A model generated the notes under the pieces. It saw only the letters and a list, made by a program, of their open reading frames with translations. It was not told where the DNA came from and did not search any database. A stretch of 64,000 bases of DNA from assembly GCA_001695595.3 (NCBI GenBank), contig MBPM02000124.1:1-64000 (forward strand). Reading direction: 5' to 3'. Within the stretch, counting starts at the first letter, position 1; every line of letters starts with the position of its first letter. The DNA is from Plasmopara viticola (Eukaryota > Oomycota > Peronosporomycetes > Peronosporales > Peronosporaceae). The translations under genes were made by a program, and so were the position numbers. Below are positions 45,003 to 55,715 of this stretch, piece by piece.

Positions 45003-46192
45003 GTGATCAAACTATTGCAAATGTCCGGCACATTCATGGTGCAGGATTCCAGCATGGTCTCCGATACTGGGCACCATTCATATCATTGCAAAGTTCCGGA
45101 TGCTGACCTCGAGCGTGAATTTGATAAGTTCGAGCAGATACCTGCTGACCAGAAGCTTTCGCCAACGGACAACAACCTTCTTATGAATCCAGTAGTGGAG
45201 CAAGAGGTCATGGATGCAATTTCAGCCCTTGATCGGCACAAAGCAGCGGGCGCAGATGGTCTCAGCAATGATTTCTTCAAGGACACACAGTCCATCTTCG
45301 TGCCAGCGCTCACGTCTATCAGCAACGAGTTACTCAAGGGAGGTGAGCCACCCCAATCCTTTCTGGAGCCTCTCATCATTCCCCTCAAGAAGAGCGGCGA
45401 TTCGGATGATGCGATGACCATCGTCCGATCTCGCTACTCCAAACCGCGTACAAAATAGTTACCAAAGTAATGGCCGCTCGAGCTCAGCGAGTCATGGGCA
45501 AAGCTATCGGGTCATCGCAACAAGGGTTCGCCCACGGATGCCAAATGATGAAGACCGTGATGATGATGCTCGCTATCCTTGCCACAGCGAAAGCAGAACC
45601 ACAGCTTGCAGCAGCTTTAAGTAGAGTAATCTTGCTGCTGGATTTCAAGAAGGCTTATGATACGGTCGCGCGAGAATTTTTGTTTCTCGTACTCCTTCGT
45701 TTTGAATTTTCGCCGATGTTTGTGCGAATGCTGAGGAAGCTGCATGATGGAACCACGGCGCAATTTCTAGTCAACGGGGATCTATCAGAACCGCAGGAGG
45801 TGGTATTAGGTATCCGTCAAGGCTGTTCGTTAGCCCCTCTGCTTTTTATTCTCGCAGCTGAGGTGCTTGCGTTAGCAATTCAGCAGGACGACCATACAGA
45901 AGGGATCCATGTGCAAGGAACTAAAGGAAAGACGCACAAGTTTTCGGCGTTCGTTGATGATTCGACCGTCTTCCTCCAAGAAGCGCGTCAACTACCCCGA
46001 TTAATGGCACTGGTGCAACGATTTGGAGAACTATCAGGCCTCCAAGTGCAACCGACAAAGAGCAAGGCCATCTTTCTCAACACAGCGGTGGAGATCAAAG
46101 AATTTCACGGAATACCAGATTTACTAGGTGGGAAAACTGTGCAATACCTTAACTATCAGGTAGGCACCGGACCGCTCACGGATTCGAACTAG
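45003..46192 (+). pseudogene. LINE2 reverse transcriptase domain
   Basis: Two frames (45003-45458 and 45470-46192) split by a small deletion at the DDAMTIV site, where copy 1 keeps [36 protein letters not shown] and [10 protein letters not shown] are intact. Confidence 0.85.
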
Positions 46193-46288
46193 GCTGCCCG
46201 CATTCGCTCAGTGTAAAACAGACTGGCAACAGCGGCGCAACTTTCAAACACCGTCGAGAATCGGGTTGTCCTCCTCAACGTCATCCTG

Positions 46289-48406
46289 TTGCCGTCAATT
46301 CTGTTTACAGCGGCAGCCTTCGAGATGCCGCAGTGGGCAGCTCCGGCAGAATGTTTATACACTTCGTTATGGCTCTATTTCATCTGTGCATGTCTAGAGC
46401 GATACAAAGGACGTATTTTTGGCCGCACAACGTCTCAGAGCTCCAACAGAATGATTATACACTTCGTTAGCGCTCTATTTCATCTGGGCATGTCTAGGGC
46501 GATAGAAAGGACGTATCTTTGGCAGCCAAGCAGTTACGCAACATCCAAAATAGTTTCTCTGGCAGACTCCAACGAGTATAGCTACGAGTCGACACAAAAC
46601 GAATCCGGGGCTTCTGTTCACACCGAAGTAGGCAGGAGGTGTCGGCCTAGCATCCTTCGAGATTGCGTGCAAAACTCAACGAGCGAAGCATGCTATTCAG
46701 TGGCTAGTACAACGGCACGAAACCTACTACGCAGCATGGAGAGCTTGGGCCTTTCGTGGAGCAACCCATCCATGGACGAGTGGAGTCTCACCACGACACA
46801 AAAGCAGCCACAACCAAGGCAGCAGGACAAACACACCGGGTAATACTCTGCAACAGCTCGTCGGTAGCTGGCTAGTGCCGGAGGAAGAAGAAGTAGCAAC
46901 CATCCTGCAGCGGCGACAACGGCTGAAACAAATAGCAGCATCAGCGGCGAGCTGGACAAAGGACGGGAAATGGCGCGCAGTACTAAAGGAACCCCTTTCT
47001 GAGTTGATGCGGATGAGAACACCAGAGGAAGAGACGTTTTGGCCCGCCATTATCGATGAGACCAGAGCGATGCTAACGAGCAGGAAATACGATAGAATCG
47101 TGAGCTGCACGCTGGAGGAGGGCCATATCAAGAGAAGGAGCGATCGATCGTATACGGTGTACATACCATACTCGACGGACATTGGTCATCATCGACCAAA
47201 ATGCGCAGATGGAGGATAGCCATCCTCAGCAGAAGCCCTTCTTTGGCAGTAGGAGATACGCTGCGAGCCGGGACCGAGGCGACCATGCGGCATCAACCAC
47301 AACTTCGGAATAAGTACAAGTGGGTGATCCTCGCAGGGGCAGCATCCGGGGAATCAGTCAGACAGGACAAAGAATCTCGGAGTTCGAGCTGGAACAGCAA
47401 CCCAACGGGGTTTACTGGACCATCAGCAGCACGATCAAGGCAGACTCAAGCACGATAGAGGGCATTTATAAATTCCGATGGCATGAGCGAGATGGAAACA
47501 TCGTTTTCATGGCACACCCGACACTTCATGGCTTTCCATGGACTGTACCGGATTTGACGGCAAACCGTCATGTGTTGGCAGTGATCAAGAAGCAAGCGTT
47601 CCAAAGATATCGAGGAAAAGGTATCAAAATGGACACCACAGTCGCCCGGCTGCGGGAAGTAGTGCGAACGAGTACCTGGCAAGCAGCAGCAATGACCCAA
47701 ACACCCAAGCAGCTTTGGGCTCACAACAATGAGCTCACAGCGTATCAAGTTCGGGTCAGCTATCAAATAGCACTACAGCAGCTCAATCTGTATCACGAAG
47801 GCCGGCGGCTGGACGTCAGCTATCTCAAAGTACAGTGCTGTCACGGACAAAAGGAGACGCTCGAGCACATATTTTGGAACTGCCCATGCGCTCAAGCATG
47901 TTGGCAGTAACTAGTGTGTCATTGGACTGGCGAGCGATGAAAACTCTAATAAATGGGCAGATTCCAGCAAGCGTGTGCCAGCAGGAAAGCACCAGAATTG
48001 TCGAGTCATCAAGGCCAAACTGAGCAAAGATCATCCGGGTGAGGAAAGGAAGTACGGGAAGGAATGGGAGAGGATGTGGTGGATTCTATGCAGTATCTGC
48101 ATTACCAGTCTATGGTTACAACGGAACAGAGTCGTCTTCAAACAGGAAGCGATAACCGTCGAAGGTAGCCTGCTCGAGTTTTGGTCGACCGGCCAGCAGC
48201 AACTACAAGCTTTAGCGACGCGAGAAAGAAGAACACCAGACAAGCTAGAAAAAGACACTAGACTCCATCTGTGCCAACACGAGCTGGAGAAACAACCAAC
48301 AGAGAAGTCTCCGACGGAGACGAGCCCCGTACAACCACCGAACGAGGACCTGGAACCGGCGTTGCTAACCAGGCTTAGGATCATACAGACATCTAGTCGT
48401 CGATAA
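46289..48406 (+). pseudogene. LINE2 ORF2 C-terminal region with zf-RVT motif
   Basis: Frames 46289-46843, 46875-47219, 47320-47910 and 47975-48406. CCHGQKETLEHIFWNCPCA is kept. The last frame (143 codons, ending IIQTSSRR) is longer than in copy 1, which has lost bases near 11190. Confidence 0.7.
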
Positions 48407-48410
48407 ACTG

Positions 48411-48790
48411 ACCAACTAGAATTGTCTGCCTCTCTCAAGAAGGCTTTTTTTCTTTACGAGAGCTTTCTATTTAGACGAGACAGGATAACCCCGCCCAGGA
48501 CTAACGCATGATTCTCGAATCAATTATTGCGGCGACATTTGATAAGCACTACAATTTAGCGAGCTTGTTTTACCTGCCTCTACAATTCTCATATTAAACA
48601 ATTGAATTTTATGGAACTTGAAGTCTTCCAAATATCAGATGCTGAGGCTGCTATGTAATATAAAATTTTGGGAGCTTTTGGAACACCCCCCCGTACACCC
48701 CCTCTTTATGCTGACCAATCAAAGTATAATCTTCGACCACCGCTTTTTCACAAATTTAAAAATATTGCTGCCAGACCAATTCCTCAGATT
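48411..48790. repeat. LINE 3'-flank block
   Basis: Direct copy of 11311-11690; non-coding. Confidence 0.6.
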
Positions 48791-48792
48791 AT

Positions 48793-49340
48793 TTGGCGCT
48801 GCTTTACCACGTAACCACTACGTCGAACCTCGAAATCACCAATTTTCCTCCTTTTGAAGAGGCGGAAAGCTCTGTTAAGGCTTTTGCCAGATTGAACGGC
48901 TTTGCTGTGAGACTCAATCGGACCAAAGAGAGCAAAACAGGTGAAATAAGGAAGGTTTGGTCGGATGTATTCACAGCGGTTGTTACAAGAAAAAGGGTAA
49001 TGGCATATGGAACACATCTACGTTAAAATCAAGCTGTCAATGGCTGGCTATTGTGGAACGCGTCTTGCAGCAATCTGGTAACTACTTATGGGACATGAAG
49101 TTGATGTGTGGCGAGCATTCTGGACATGAGGCCGCCACTGACCCCGCATACCTATGCGGTCAACCGGACGCTAAACCCGGAAAAAGAGACCATCATTTCT
49201 ATGATGACCAAACCTGGCGCACCCCCTCGTACTACCCTTGCCACGCTTCGTCTAAGGAATCCTATCTGTCTTTTACTCAGGAAGGATATCGGCAACGCAA
49301 GACAAAAGAAACCAATCTTGATATCAATTCTTTTATATGA
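48793..49340 (+). pseudogene. FAR1-type MULE transposase fragment
   Basis: FPPFEEAESSVKAFARLNGF, AVRLNRTKESKTGEIRKVW, then one frame over SGCYKKKGNGIWNTSTLK, CQWLAIVERVLQQSGNYLWD, MKLMCGEHSGHEAATDPAY. The spacing of Cys and His (C..KKKGN..C.W...W.....C.EH.GH) fits the FAR1 DNA-binding domain of Mutator-like transposases. The catalytic domain is absent; the fragment ends near a stop at 49340, 18 bases before the convergent PEPCK fragment. Confidence 0.6.
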
Positions 49341-49357
49341 AAATTATGCATGCAACT

Positions 49358-50645
49358 AACACATCACCGGGCCGTAACATGATAGATCCTTGCCTGGCAG
49401 AATCAACTGCCTGTAGTTTTGTTTAAACGGGCGGCCAAATTGTGAGCTATATCGCTGAACGCACCTTTGTCCATTCACGCGCCTCTTGGATTTAACATCT
49501 CAGATGGCACGCCTTCCACGAATGTGGGAATCTCAAAGCCAAGCACAGGATCTTTAACAAACGCTGCCTTTTCGATACTGCTGCATCTACACACTTACGC
49601 GTGTACTGCAGCTCTATGCGTTTCCCCACCCCATACACGCCACCAGTCCAGCCCGTATTAATCATATATTGCGTCTTTCTAGATTCCAATCGAATAAAGT
49701 TGTATTTTTAATTGGGTGCAGCGTCATAAATGCAGGTCCAAAGCCCGTCGAGAACGTCGCTTGTGGCTCCGTAACGCCGGGTTCCGTACCCGCCACCTTG
49801 GCCGAGTAACCCGACAAGAAATGGTACCGCGCCTGACCTGTTGACATTTGATACAGGAGGAGCACGCCGTACATATCGCACGTGAGAAAAATGATGACGC
49901 TTGGATAAATGTCACGAGATTGAGGTTGATGGCGGGGAAGGTGGGAAATTGGTTACGATACGCGACCATATTCCGTCTTGCTTGAGTTGAGAAAGTCGGA
50001 TTCATTATCAGCGTTGATCCACACATTTTCAAGCAAGGCATCCGGGCAAATCGCATTTAAGATATCGGGCTCTGTCTCTTTACTCAAATTAATCGTCCTG
50101 ACATAGCAGCCGCCTTCAAGATTATATGTATACTCGTCATCCCAGCCGAGCTCGTCGTCACCAATGAGATCGCGCTTTTCATCAGCCGACAGCATCGTCT
50201 TGCCCGTGCAGAGAGCCTAAAAAAGAGAGCTGTGTGTCCTATCCCGCCAAAGTTGGCTGAAGCGTGCACGGTCATCACATCATTCAGAGGCAAATAATAA
50301 TTCATCATACGAAAGATCGCCTTCTTCATTTTGCCACTGTAAAACGTGCCGCCAAGAATTCCCAAGTGTCTTTTTATGTTTAAAAGCACAAATACTTTTG
50401 AATGAAGTCCGTGTTCCTTCCAATTTTCATCGACAATGTTGCACGCATTAATAAGCGTAAGGTCGGCCTCAAAATTCTTGGCTACACGAGTAAAATTGGG
50501 GCGGATAACCATGTTCGTGACAAAGTGGTGTTGCCACGCTAGCTCGGTAATATTGCGTACTTTCAAGCGAGACTCCACATTCATACCACAATGGCCATCA
50601 AACACGTACGTGCGGTCCACCTGCCCATATCCATCAGCATCCCAA
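49358..50645 (-). pseudogene. PEPCK pseudogene, copy P3
   Basis: The longest unbroken PEPCK piece in the window: 50084-50620 reads 120 family residues through GGTFYSGKMKKAIFRMMNYY and [18 protein letters not shown] before shifting frame in the nucleotide loop (one base lost at the GTG). The [33 protein letters not shown] and [15 protein letters not shown] blocks follow in other frames. Inverted counterpart of P2. Confidence 0.88.
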
Positions 50646-50815
50646 TAATTGCATAATTGGTTGCAGATATGAAGCTGTACTTTGATTGGTCAGCATAAAG
50701 AGGGGGGTATAGCCTATTCGATCCGTAAAATACAAACTAAATTTTTACGCCCCATATCAGATGAAAAGCTCTTTATTTACTCATATCTAAGTATTGTAGC
50801 CTCGCTCTCGAAAGC
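50646..50815. repeat. Repeat block next to PEPCK P3
   Basis: Inverse of 35261-35494, about 60 bases shorter in the C-rich part. No gene. Confidence 0.45.
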
Positions 50816-50995
50816 TACTCAGAAGTGTTAGCAAATAAACTAATCAAAAGTGTTAACAAATAGGGCCAGCTTCATTCAGGCGCCTGCGACGATTATGATC
50901 ACTAATTACAGTTGTATCTGTTCTTCTAGGGTACTTTAACTACATCAACTGTACCGTTTTCTTACTGCGTAAAAAACGGTATCGTGCTAAAATTA
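50816..50995. repeat. FB half-element (single arm, inverted)
   Basis: Inverse of 35095-35260. The hairpin is kept (ACTGCGTAAAAAACGGTATCG). Confidence 0.6.
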
Positions 50996-51874
50996 CGACG
51001 GGGTAAAAATTTGTATGTTTTTTTTTGATTGCGGTAGGTATTGTTTGGTAGAAGGGGTGGATTTCTTAACAAATTTCTTAGGAAATCTAAATTTTATCAA
51101 TCTACAACTTTATATGGTGTCCTGCAGAATAATATACGTACCAATTTTGGTTTTTTAATTGAGCTAATTTTGAGTACGGATTTATGTATTTTCGCAGAAA
51201 TAGCGACGAATGATGATTGTACTTGTCGAGAGGACATCACGTTTAGCCGACGAAAGTTCTAAATTGATCCAAGTCAGCCTCAAAGCATTCTTCGCCTACG
51301 TAAGCAGTTATTATCGGTCGATCCTACAGATGGTTTTGTGCGCTATTTCGACAAAAACATGACAATGGAAAGGTCGTTCAATGCGTTTAATCCGCAAGGC
51401 GACATTGAATAAAAATTGGCTGCGCAGACGCTATGCCCGAAATCGAAAGTTGTTTACAAGAAGGCAGAGAATTCATTACCATTGTCGTACTTCTAGGTTC
51501 AGTTTCCATTACAGATCAGTTTGCAGCATCCTATTACTTAAGATACGGTGCCTCGGTTATTTATCAATCGTTCCTGCTGTATTTTTTTCTTCTCAAATAA
51601 AATATGGATCACTTCTCCAGCTGAATACTATAATACGATAGAGTCACAAGATAGTTGGTTGTAAACGTTATTTGATACAAACATTAAGTCGACAATAAAG
51701 AATGGATGGAGAATAATCTATCGAAGCCAATTATCTGTAGAACTAGAGTTCCGTACGTGCGGCCTCGTCCTTTTTGCTATCTGGTCGCACAATCCCATTC
51801 TTAATTTCGTACCAGCTGCAAGATCCCGACCTTTTCTCACTCTCCCTTTATATTGCAACGTCTCAAGCCACACC
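50996..51874 (+). promoter_or_regulatory. Block U, copy U4, upstream of E5'
   Basis: Nearly identical inverse of U3. Ends with the leader TATTGCAACGTCTCAAGCCA followed by CACC and the ATG. Confidence 0.55.
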
Positions 51875-52111
51875 ATGCGCGTACTCATCCTCGTACGTGC
51901 TACCATCATTTTCTTTTTTAACGTTAGCACTTGTCATGGAACTACCTCGAATACAAGACGCGATGACAAAGACAAGTCCTCGTTCAATGGCACGAACGAG
52001 GAGGCGAGAGGAAATGGATTGGTGGATTATCTTGGTCAACCGGCTGTGCACATGATTGACCGAAATCTCGAAAATGCCATGGAGATTCAAAGGATGCTCG
52101 TCACAATCTGA
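51875..52111 (+). pseudogene. Effector N-terminal fragment E5'
   Basis: 78 codons: signal peptide MRVLILVRATIIFFFNVSTC, RRDD, NEEARG, NLENAMEIQ, then a few codons read through the inverted E5 body and a stop. The breakpoint is identical to that of E3'. It could in principle still encode a small secreted peptide of about 56 residues after cleavage, but nothing supports that. Confidence 0.82.
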
Positions 52112-53449
52112 AAATCGTAACATTGGTGAGGGATCAGCCAGGTACTGCACCATAGAGTGTGCATAATTTTGGACGTCGGAGCGCTGCCCTGAATTCAAAG
52201 AACCAATGAGCTGTGTTGCTAGCTCGAAGTCTCGAAACAGAACGACCACTTCATCAAACGAATACTTTGATCTCAGCAAACCAAACATCCGGTCGCCATC
52301 AAATGGCCTCCATTTTGCGTAAAAAGCGACGGCCGCAATCCCGTTGGCGAAAACTAGAGAACTATTCGGCGTAATCTTCTTGTCAAAAATTCCCAAGCGT
52401 CTAAACACAAGGTCAGGGTATCGGTGCCACATTCTACGCGCATGCGCTACAAGGCTCTCACCGACGTATTTTACGTCTCCTAACACGTTCTCGAGCGCAT
52501 TGGAATCGAACATGACCTTCGCACGTGGCAATGACATCTCTGGCAGTATGAAAAAAATAAAACTGCCAAGGTCAAACTTCCGATCGTCCACCTGCAAGTA
52601 CATTTTCACGTATTCTAGCCACGCAGTTAACAAAGTCACATCGTCATCACCAATCAAAGCATGTTCTTCTTCGAGCCTCAAGAGATAGAAACATGTTTTC
52701 TAGTGAATCCTTGTGTAGAAGCCGTTCCTTAAGCACAAAGTCCTTGGTAATCGGATCCGTGCCCATATACGTCAGCATATCCTCAGCAAATTGCTCCAAA
52801 ACTTTTTCGCGTCGATATTAGTGAAATAGTGTCACGGCTTGTAAAAACGGATCAAACACGGATGGATCATGAAGCGGAAATGTCAATTTTGGACTCGGTC
52901 GTTGCTGAATGTGTTTGGCCAAAAAATATAAGAGGTCCTTGTTGCTAAATACTGCGTTATCAGAAGCCATGGTGTCCCAATCCCTATAACGATCAATGTA
53001 GTAACACCACACAAGGAGCTTGGGGTCGTGACGCAATGTGACTGGATCCAGATATCGATGAAAGATGCTTTGAAGGTGCAAGTACTTAAACCCATCCTTT
53101 GGGTGGACTCGCGGTTCCTTCAACCATTTGTAGGCTTTGTCTTTCATATCACGCCAATGCACATGTTCCTTTATTGCGGCTAAATCTACCTGTTCTCGAC
53201 GCATAAGCTCGTTTTCTAATGTGCGCGATAATTTTTGAATCTCCATAGCATTTTCGAGATTTTCGTCAATCATGTGCACCGCCGGTTGACTAAAATAATC
53301 CACCGATCCATTTCCTCTCGCCTCCTCGTTCGTGCCATTTAACGAGGCCTTGTCTCTATCATCGCGTCTTGTATTCGAGGTAGTTCCATAACAAGTGCTT
53401 ACATTAAAAAAGAAAATGATGGCAGTACGTACGAAATGAGTACGCGCAT
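52112..53449 (-). pseudogene. WY effector E5, frameshifted and 3'-truncated
   Basis: The start at 53449 is followed by a one-base deletion inside the signal peptide (after MRVLI), so translation would fail. It shares the TAA after LFH with E3 (52818-52820) but has CAG where E3 has TAG. A further one-base shift near 52685 precedes the long body frame 51863-52681. The WY modules are as in E3. The switch to the opposite strand at 52112 is the same as at 33993. Confidence 0.85.
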
Positions 53450-53658
53450 GGTGTGGCTTGAGACGTTGCAATATAAAGCGAGAGGGAGAAAAGGTCGGGA
53501 TCTTGCAGCTGGTACAAAATCAAGAATGGGATTGTGCGAGGGGAGCCAAATATTCACCATCCAATCATCTTGTGACTCTATCATCTTATAGTATTTAGCT
53601 GGAGAAGCGATACATAATTAATTTGAGGGTAAAGTGGTACAAACACAAGGAGATTTCG
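53450..53658. promoter_or_regulatory. Bidirectional promoter between E5 and J5
   Basis: J-type intergenic segment, about 45 bases shorter than the other copies (one TTGTCGACCTATTG-containing stretch is missing). Confidence 0.45.
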
Positions 53659-54920
53659 ATGGCAGTGGACAGCAAGGCTCCACCGCCCGGAGATAACGCG
53701 ACTTCGTGGCGCCGAATCGAGCGTGATCACTATGTCCTACTCGGTGTGGAACGTGATGGTTCAAGTAGTGACTCCCGCTCTCGCGTGAATTCCATCCGGA
53801 TCGACGCCGTCAAGGCCACGCGGAGATTGTGGCAGCAGCCAATGCACAATATGCGGTACTCGACCGTGCGTACAAAGTATCAATTGATTCAATCAAATGG
53901 CACGTCTACGGCGAAAAGGTAAGGACAGTACTATTTTACGCTTTCCTCATGGAATTCTCAAATTTAATACCGAAACAGAGTCCGGCCGTCCATGGTCGAA
54001 TGACAGGGCATCCAGGTCCTCGAACAAGATCACATCGCGCAGCAAAACATGGTCGGCTTCCACTTGCAAACACGCAACGAGCTGCAACAATACATGGAAA
54101 AGCTCGTGCGGCAACGGCACGAACAGGCTCTTGACGTCCATTTCGTGTCCCATAGCGAACTGGCCATGCATGTCGATGCGTCCGACTGATTCCATGCAAG
54201 CGTTCCGTCACCTCTTGGACACTCACGTCCACTACGTGGCTCGGACGCAAATGACGGACAGACTATCCCTTGTCTCGTACGACCAAGTTGTCAATTGGGG
54301 GCTTTTTGTACGACCGACTCGGCATGACCATGGGTGGCTTCACCACGGCACTGTCGTACAAGTCATCAAACCCAAGTCTCCCAACCGTCAAGCTCTCGAG
54401 TCAACTCGGCTCGGTGCCCAAGCTGCACTGTCAACTGAGTCAACCCATGTCGCGGTACACAGTCTTTATGCTCATTCCCGAGCTCGACGAGCACGGACTC
54501 GACCTGTCCGTGGGTGTGAACCATCTCTTGGCTTCACAACTCCATGGCTCCATGATGTGGAGTACACATGACGGCCTCTTGGGATCCCTTGGGCACGACA
54601 TGGACACGCAGGCGGCCACGGCAGCCGTCGCAGTGAACGCAGCGGGTCCGAATCTCTTGCTGCAAGTGCGTCGCGCAATCACCAGTGCCTCCACCATTAG
54701 ACTTTCCTTGCGCGCGAGTATGATGGCGGGCGTCTCCACCGTCACGGGCATGATTCGAGAACTCTTGCATCGCACACGCGTGGCGGTCGGCGTCTTGCTC
54801 GCACGTGCAGGCGTCACGCTTCGGTTGGACTTTACCCGTGGCAGTGTCCGCTTCGTCGTGCTCATTTTCCAACAAGCGGTCTGCTCAAAAATACTTTTCT
54901 TCCTTTTCTGCTACCATTAA
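53659..54920 (+). pseudogene. DNAJC11-like pseudogene, copy J5
   Basis: MAVDSKAPPPGDNATSWRRI and YVLLGVERDGSSSD are followed by a deletion that shifts frame. One frame over are FHPD (HPD kept) and AEIVAAANAQYAVLDRAYKV, the only copy with the YAVLD residues expected in helix 3/4 of a J domain. The GTAAGG donor and GACAG acceptor are kept. Exon 2 runs GIQVLEQDHIAQQNM and is then broken near 54190 (loss of the HAP segment). The 54270-54920 frame (216 residues) is open and extends past the J1-J3 stop, like J4. Confidence 0.75.
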
Positions 54921-55707
54921 GCAGTATGCGAATGAATGCATTTGACGTGGCGTGGCTGTGACCCCCACAACATGCAGTAGTGGCAAGCCTAAACGATTCG
55001 TCTCGTAGGCGGGCATAGGTGAAAACGAGCTGCAGATTTCATTTGCCGAGGGAGAGACGATGAAGAGGTTGGTAAGCTACCGCTGTTCGTCAAAATTGGA
55101 TGGTTTCGGCGGGTTAACGGAAGCAACAATCTCCAGGCGGTCAAGCAGTGCGGAAAGGGGTGAGCGACCTGCCAAAACACGTCTGCGATCAACGTTTTGT
55201 ATGTTGTAGTCATCGCGAGGTGATATCGTGACGCCCGGGTCGTTACAACGATACGTGTCGGTGCCAGACGTGCGCAACAGAAGCTCCAGACGTGCTATTT
55301 CTGAGTAGCCGTGAGGGTCCGGCACTTGGGATGCACCATGCCGTCAGCAAAAGTTTCATGGTTGCGTTGACCGTGGTCAATCTCTCCCACCCAATGATGT
55401 CTTCTCCTTGTTGTGTCTGCAATTGGCAGATCTTTATAGGAACTTGGCAATCGATAAGCCGGGTTTCGCGCTTGCGTTATCGTTTGTGGTGCAAGGCTTG
55501 TGCCCAAAAGTCGTCCACGTTGTCATTATGCATTCCCAACATTTAGTAGACGCTTGTAGCCATCGCTTACGACCAGTGTATTCAGCGCTCGAAGGCGCCG
55601 ATAGTTGAGTTCAAAGGCCGATGCGATACCAAAAGTTAATACTGGTAGTCTATTGGCTAGAAGGAAAACTGGGTCAAAAACGATCAACCGATTGGATACT
55701 AAGCGTC
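54921..55707 (+). repeat. Block A, copy A5
   Basis: As A3/A4; ends at ATTTGACA (55708-55715), the target duplication of the hAT element. Confidence 0.55.
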
Positions 55708-55715
55708 ATTTGACA

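Larger units (their letters stand above)
38641..48410 (+). mobile_element. OTU-containing LINE, copy 2 (spacer of palindrome 2)
   Basis: Same order as copy 1: leader, ORF1, OTU, endonuclease, RT, zf-RVT region. It differs from copy 1 by a SINE inserted in the leader, a longer GATGAC run and scattered stops. The first 8.9 kb has no inverted partner; the last roughly 0.97 kb pairs with 37681-38640. Confidence 0.85.

Noticed and set aside
51875..52111. E5' as a new short secreted peptide gene
   Set aside because: Ends by reading a few codons of antisense effector; no sign of selection or a defined C-terminus.
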